The notes under the pieces were generated by a model. It was not told the DNA's origin. It made no database searches and saw only the letters and a program-made list of their open reading frames with translations. A stretch of DNA of 64,000 bases from contig CM028336.1 of NCBI GenBank assembly GCA_016647705.1, positions 13,462,880 through 13,526,879 of the forward strand, given 5' to 3'. The stretch's first letter is position 1; every line of letters starts with the position of its first letter. This DNA is from Eucommia ulmoides. Its lineage: Eukaryota; Streptophyta; Magnoliopsida; Garryales; Eucommiaceae. Shown one piece after another: positions 59,519 through 64,000 of the stretch. The position numbers were made by a program, and so were the translations under genes.

Positions 59519-60094
59519 TTAGGTGGCATTTGGTAATCATTTCTGTTCCCATCCCATACAGTGGGATAAGAATTTGATGAGATGTGATGAGAATTCTGTT
59601 TCTTTCTTGGAAGTAGAATCGTGTTTGCTAACGATATTTTTTTTTTGTTTTGGGAACAAAATCACATTTGGTAACGATTTTATCCCAGAATCAATTTTTT
59701 TTTTTTTTTTTTTTGAGAACATTTATTTTTGTTTTGGCCGGACGGCGGCACCGGAAGTTGCCGGACGGCGACGGTGGCCAGACGGCGATACCAGAGGTGA
59801 CCGGCGATGGTTGCTAGAGATGGCTGCTGACAGCGACGACGGACGACGGACGGCAGCGGACAACAAATGAACAGTGGTGGTGACCCTCTTTAATTTTTGG
59901 GAATGAGAATAATGAGAAACAATTTTTTTTTTTGTTTCTCATTTCTTAAGAAAAAAATGGGCACAATTCTCAAATAGGAATGTAATGGGAACGGGAACAA
60001 AAATTACCAAACACTATTCCCAAATAGAAATCCCAAAAATTTGGGAATAAGATGAGAATTTCTGAGATGAAAACGGTTACCAAACGGGGTCTTA
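59519..60094. mobile_element. Harbinger-like non-autonomous element, copy 1
   Basis: The element proper is 59522-60091 (570 bp), with inverted ends GGTGGCATTTGGTAATCATTT and AAACGGTTACCAAACGGGGTC and TTA at both flanks (59519-59521, 60092-60094). The interior has 'ttctgttcccatc' near one end with 'gggaacgggaacaaaa' near the other, and a GC-rich stretch (59735-59860) rich in CGGCGA that may be captured sequence. No transposase. Confidence 0.7.
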
Positions 60095-60247
60095 ATAATC
60101 TTTAATTGGATGTTTGACACTTAATTCTCCTGTCATTTTACCCAAAACCACAAATTTCCCCTGATAGTTAGAAAATATAGGTCACCTCCTTTGGCAATTT
60201 TTTTTTTGAGAAAAAAAAAAGATGTGAATGTCCTTTTCTTATTTAAA

Positions 60248-60264
<17 letters not shown>

Positions 60265-60333
<69 letters not shown>
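60265..60333. repeat. (TA)n(GA)n microsatellite
   Basis: A compound TA then long GA run; the matching place in the second copy (63090-63104) has only a short TA run, so the GA run expanded or was lost after the duplication. It accounts for a serine/leucine-rich minus-strand frame. Confidence 0.95.
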
Positions 60334-60336
<3 letters not shown>

Positions 60337-60724
60337 ATTGTTTTTTTTTTTTTAAAAAAAATATTCACTAACAACCCTATTATTAATTTCCTACATGTGA
60401 CGTTGTAAGATGAATGGCATACATTGTCTTTTATTGGGTAAACTTTAGGAACGAAAACAAAAAGTAACTTTTTGTTATGTTTTCGTTTTGATGATGATGA
60501 TGATAATAATGATAATAATAATAATAATAAAAAAAAAAAAAAAAATGAAATAGGCACACTGAGTAAACGCACGCCGCTCATGACCGTGGAATTTGTCGTT
60601 GCTAAAACTCTTTTGTCGTCAATTATGTCCACCTCGGTTTGTTAGGTGTGTGGGTGAATTGAATCGGCCACAAGCAAAATCTTTTTATTTTTTTAATTTT
60701 TAATTTTTTTACAATTAGAAAATT

Positions 60725-61145
60725 TAAAAAATTGGAAGACATTCAAATAAATTTAATTATTACTTATTTTTTTCAATCCCATCCTATCTTTCACTCGCAT
60801 TTAAATGGATGGTCAAGATTAATTCTTGATATCATTAATATATTATATCCCTCTTATTTAATATTATGAACTTAAATTTGAAGAGATTAGAGGAGATTTA
60901 ATTATAACTTATCTCTTTAATCTTATTCATCTCTCACTCTTACACAAATGGATAGTCAAAATTAATTCTTACCATCGTTAATATATTCTAACCCTCCTAT
61001 CTAATACTAAGAATTAAAATTGGAAGACATTGAAAGAGATTTAGTTACTACTCTTTCTAAGCCTAGCCCAACTCTCATTCCTATTCAAATAGATGGTTAA
61101 AATTTGTTCTTACCATCAGTAATATATCATAACCCTCCTATTTAA
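60725..61145. repeat. Tandem array of about 145-bp units, three copies
   Basis: Units start near 60730 ('ttggaagacattcaaataaa'), 60876 and 61020, sharing 'gattaattcttgatatcatt' or 'aattaattcttaccatcgtt' and 'taaccctcctatctaata'. The second segmental copy has only two units (63432-63720). Confidence 0.75.
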
Positions 61146-61868
61146 ATGGTTGGCCAAAAATACTGATAAAACAAATAAAAATACCTGAAATAAATAATTG
61201 TTCTGATACTATATCATTATTTAATACTACAACATATAAAATATAATTTATACAAAAAAATAAATCATATACAACATAATTTTCTAACACTTTATGACAA
61301 TATTAATTAAAATAATGACTGAAATAATTGCACGTTATTTTACTAAAATGTGATATTTTTCCTAACTACACTACAAATAGAAAAATTAATTTCAACACAC
61401 ACATTTCTTTAAAATTAAAATTATATTAAACTAAAATTTTATCATTTCATCAAATATTAAACAATATTATTAACTTTTACATTTAAAACTAAAATGTTCA
61501 TAATACTAATTGAAAATAAATATTACAAAATAGAAAAAATAAACATTTCACATTCCAAGATAATACACAATTTACACAAAAAAAAATAAAAAATAAAATA
61601 ATATATACATATATATAATCAATACAAACTTCACTCACCAATACAAAATATTTTTTAAAAAACAACAAATATAAAATTACATTATTTAAATAACAGTAAA
61701 AAAATTATAGACCTAAAACTAGTTCTTTATAAAATGAGAGTCAAATCTCCCAACTCTTTAATTTCCAGCCTCTTCCAACGTTGAATTGAACCAGCAGAAG
61801 TTTCGAATACTAAATAAAAATATAGCCGTTCCAATTCTTCGTCCTTTTTTAAGAATATTATGAAGAAA
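61146..61868. other. AT-rich segment present only in the long duplication copy
   Basis: No coding is seen. It ends with 'agaaaattttgg' before the shared 'gttccttgaccc' block. Its absence from the other copy coincides with short AATTGG/ATTTTGG similarity at the two edges. Confidence 0.6.
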
Positions 61869-61957
61869 ATTTTGGGTTCCTTGACCCACAAAAGCTAGAG
61901 TTTTCGTACCCAGACCCATCCCCACCCCTACCCCTATCCATCCAAAAAAAATAAAAT

Positions 61958-61959
<2 letters not shown>

Positions 61960-62011
<52 letters not shown>
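61960..62011. repeat. (TA)n microsatellite
   Basis: About 50 bases of TA; the matching place in the next copy has (TA)n then (CA)n at 63822-63852. Confidence 0.95.
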
Positions 62012-62015
<4 letters not shown>

Positions 62016-62357
62016 CTGCCATGGTTAAGTGAAGTTAACTCCAACCTCCCAAAAAAAAATAATTGATTTTTTAATATTTTTGACAACTTTGAGTTAATAA
62101 CCAAAAATTGAAATTAATTTTATCATTTTTTGCAAGTCAACAAATTCTAATTTTATATATATAAAAAAAAATTAGAACCCACAAAAAACTTAAAAAATAC
62201 ATTCTTTAATCTCATTAAAATCTTTTCTATCATTCTGCTTTTACGTATTAGATATAAATTATTTGATAGAACACAACTCCTCATTAAAAAAGAGATATTA
62301 AAGTAATTCTAAATATTTATTATTTACACAAAGCATCCCAATACTTTCAATAATAAG

Positions 62358-62930
62358 TTAGGTGGCGTTTGGTAGCCATTTCTGTTCCCATCATCTCATG
62401 CAGTGTGATAGGAATGAGATGAGATGAGATGAGAATTCTGTTTCTTTCTTGGAAGTAAAATCGCGTTTGCTAACGATAATTTTTTTTTTTTTTTTTGTTT
62501 TGGGAACAATATCGCATTTGGTAACGATTTTATCCTAGAATTATTTATTTTTATTTTTTTAGAACATTTTTTTTTGTTTTGGCCGGACGGCGGCACTGGA
62601 AGTTGCCGAACGGTGGCCGACGGCGATGCCAGAGGTGACCGGCGACAGTTGCCGGAGATGGCTGTCGGCGGCGACGACGAACGGCAGACGGCAACAGACG
62701 ACAGATGAACAGTGGTGGTGGCCCTCTTTAATTTTTGGAAATGAGAAAAATGAGAAACAATTTTCTTTTGTTTCTCATTTCTTAAGAAAAAAGTGGGCAC
62801 AATTCTCAAATAGAAATGGAATGGGAACGGGAACAAAAATTACCAAACGCTATTCCCAAACAGAAATCTCAAAAATCTGGGAATGAGATGAGAATTTCTG
62901 AGATAAAAACGGTTACCAAACGAGGCCTTA
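62358..62930. mobile_element. Harbinger-like non-autonomous element, copy 2
   Basis: The element proper is 62361-62927 (567 bp), with ends GGTGGCGTTTGGTAGCCATTT and AAACGGTTACCAAACGAGGCC, flanked by TTA (62358-62360, 62928-62930). It sits at the same place in the duplicated unit as copy 1, so it was copied with the unit rather than inserted independently. The GC-rich interior (62580-62710) gives spurious frames on both strands. Confidence 0.7.
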
Positions 62931-63821
62931 ATAATCTTTAATTGGATGTTTAACACTTAACTCCCCTATCATTTTACACAAAACCACAAATTTCCCCTGA
63001 TAGTTAGAAAATACAGGTCACCTCCTTTGGCAATTTTTTTTTTTTTTGGAAGAAAAAGATGTGAATGTCCTTCTCTTATTTAAAAATATATATATATATA
63101 TAGTGTTTATTATTTTTTTTTTAAAAAAAAAAAAATTCACTAACGACCCTATTATTAATTTCCTATATGTGACGCTGTAAGATGAATGGCATACATTGTC
63201 TTTACTGGGTAAACTTTAGGAACGAAAACAAAAACTAACTTTTTATTATGTTTTTGTTTTGATAATAATAATAATAAAATGAAATAGGCACACTGAGTAA
63301 ACGCACGCCGCTCATGGCCGTGGAATTTGTCGTTGCTATGTCCACCTCGGTTTGTTAGGTGTGGGTGGTGACCACAAGCAAAATCTTTTTATTTTTTTAA
63401 TTTTTAATTTTTTTACAATTAGAAAATTTAAAAAATTGGAAGACATTCAAATAAATTTAATTATTACTTATTTTTTTCAATCCCATCCTATCTTTCACTC
63501 GCATTTAAATAGATGGTCAAAATTAATTCTTGATATCATTCATATATTATAACTCTCCTATCTAATATTATGAACTTAAATTTGAAAATATTAGAGGAGA
63601 TTTAATTATAACTTATCTCTTTAATCTTATTCATCTCTCACTCTTACTCAAATGGATAGTTAAAATTAATTCTTACCATCGTTAATATATTCTAACCCTC
63701 CTATCTAATACTAAGAATTAAAATTGGGTTCCTTGACCCACAAAAGCTGGAGTTTTTGTACCCATACCAGTGGCAGACCCATCCCCCACCCCTACCCCCA
63801 TCCATCCAAAAAAATAAAAAA

Positions 63822-63852
63822 TAATATATATATACACACACACACACACACA
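63822..63852. repeat. (TA)n(CA)n microsatellite
   Basis: A TA run changing to ACAC dinucleotides at the place where the other duplication copy has only TA. Confidence 0.9.
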
Positions 63853-64000
63853 ATTTTTTTGACACTATTTTAAGTTGTCTTTTTTTTTTTTTTTTTTTTT
63901 TTAATATTTGATGTAAAATGGGCTGCCATGGTTAAGTGAAGTTAACCCCGACCTCCCAAAAAAAAAAATTAATTTTTTTAATATTTTTGACAACTTTGAG

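Larger units (their letters stand above)
59137..62091 (+). repeat. Tandem segmental duplication, long copy
   Basis: Homologous to 62092-64000 over nearly all of the latter's length. Both contain in the same order a Harbinger-like element, a 'cacaaatttcccctgatagt' block, a TA/GA microsatellite, 'cacactgagtaaacgcacgc', an array of about 145-bp units, a 'ggttccttgacccacaaaag' block and the closing 'tttttgacaactttgag'. This copy is longer because it holds about 0.85 kb (61024-61868) that the other lacks. No gene is supported in it. Confidence 0.85.
62092..64000 (+). repeat. Tandem segmental duplication, second copy, reaching the window end
   Basis: Starts just after 'gacaactttgag' (62080-62091) and the window ends on the same phrase (63989-64000), so the unit closes at the edge and a further copy may follow outside. 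Homologous to 59137-62091 as described there. Confidence 0.85.

Noticed and set aside
60243-60632. 129-codon minus-strand frame with a long SL repeat
   Set aside because: The repeat is the GA microsatellite read as protein, and the rest is unrelated sequence.
62396-62836. 146-codon minus-strand frame
   Set aside because: It lies wholly within the Harbinger-like element, and the matching place in the sister copy (59522-60091) does not keep the frame.

Overview
The window looks like AT-rich nuclear DNA from a flowering plant, probably a eudicot with a repeat-rich genome. The evidence is Ty1/copia and Ty3/gypsy LTR-element debris throughout, tRNA-iMet-type primer sites (TGGTATCAGAGC and variants), plant DNA transposons (Mutator-, hAT- and Harbinger-like), a plant mobile domain (PMD) relic, and one intact plant-specific gene. 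I see no operons, bacterial signals, CRISPR arrays, rRNA or tRNA genes.

The only gene I would call functional is a single-exon DUF1644-family zinc-binding protein (29965-30687, + strand). A pyrimidine-rich, 5'-UTR-like exon ending in a splice donor lies almost 5 kb upstream (about 24940-25092). An optional middle exon could carry a 12-codon upstream ORF that closes exactly at the final splice junction. The intron between them holds a small MITE and other repeats.

Layout: 0-4.7 kb, a PMD relic split by a copia solo LTR. 5-7.9 kb, a copia LTR holding a gypsy-type solo LTR, which itself holds a MITE. 8-13.8 kb, a Ty3/gypsy Tat-like pol fossil with two RNase H regions, split by a 3.3 kb LTR-type insertion with a 5-bp target duplication. 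13.8-21 kb, Tat-type LTR debris with two more MITEs, an antisense copia fossil and tandem repeats. 21.2-24.4 kb, copia LTR pieces. 24.9-31 kb, the DUF1644 gene. 31-33.4 kb, intergenic DNA with a palindrome array and an unidentified antisense coding relic. 33.4-40.8 kb, a chained gag-only copia element (LTR, gag, LTR, partial gag, LTR start) whose first LTR holds a Mutator-like element. 40.8-46.7 kb, gag-like and LTR debris with a hAT-like insertion in a tandem duplication. 46.7-50 kb, an antisense gag-like relic and a small LTR element. 50.1-57.1 kb, a 7 kb antisense LTR element with no recognisable coding. 57-58.5 kb, LTR-like debris. 58.5-64 kb, a large tandem duplication that runs off the end of the window.

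The best-supported observations are insertion histories readable inside the window: three MITE copies of one family, each with its own perfect 9-bp target duplication; a Mutator-like insertion with a perfect 9-bp duplication and an unoccupied related site 5 kb away; and a hAT-like insertion with a related empty site. The least explained signals are a palindrome array (32.0-32.4 kb), a hairpin-unit array with an apparent paired change in its arms (50.8-51.0 kb), and GTCGAC-type motif clusters recurring across many copia LTRs. All boundaries were read by eye.
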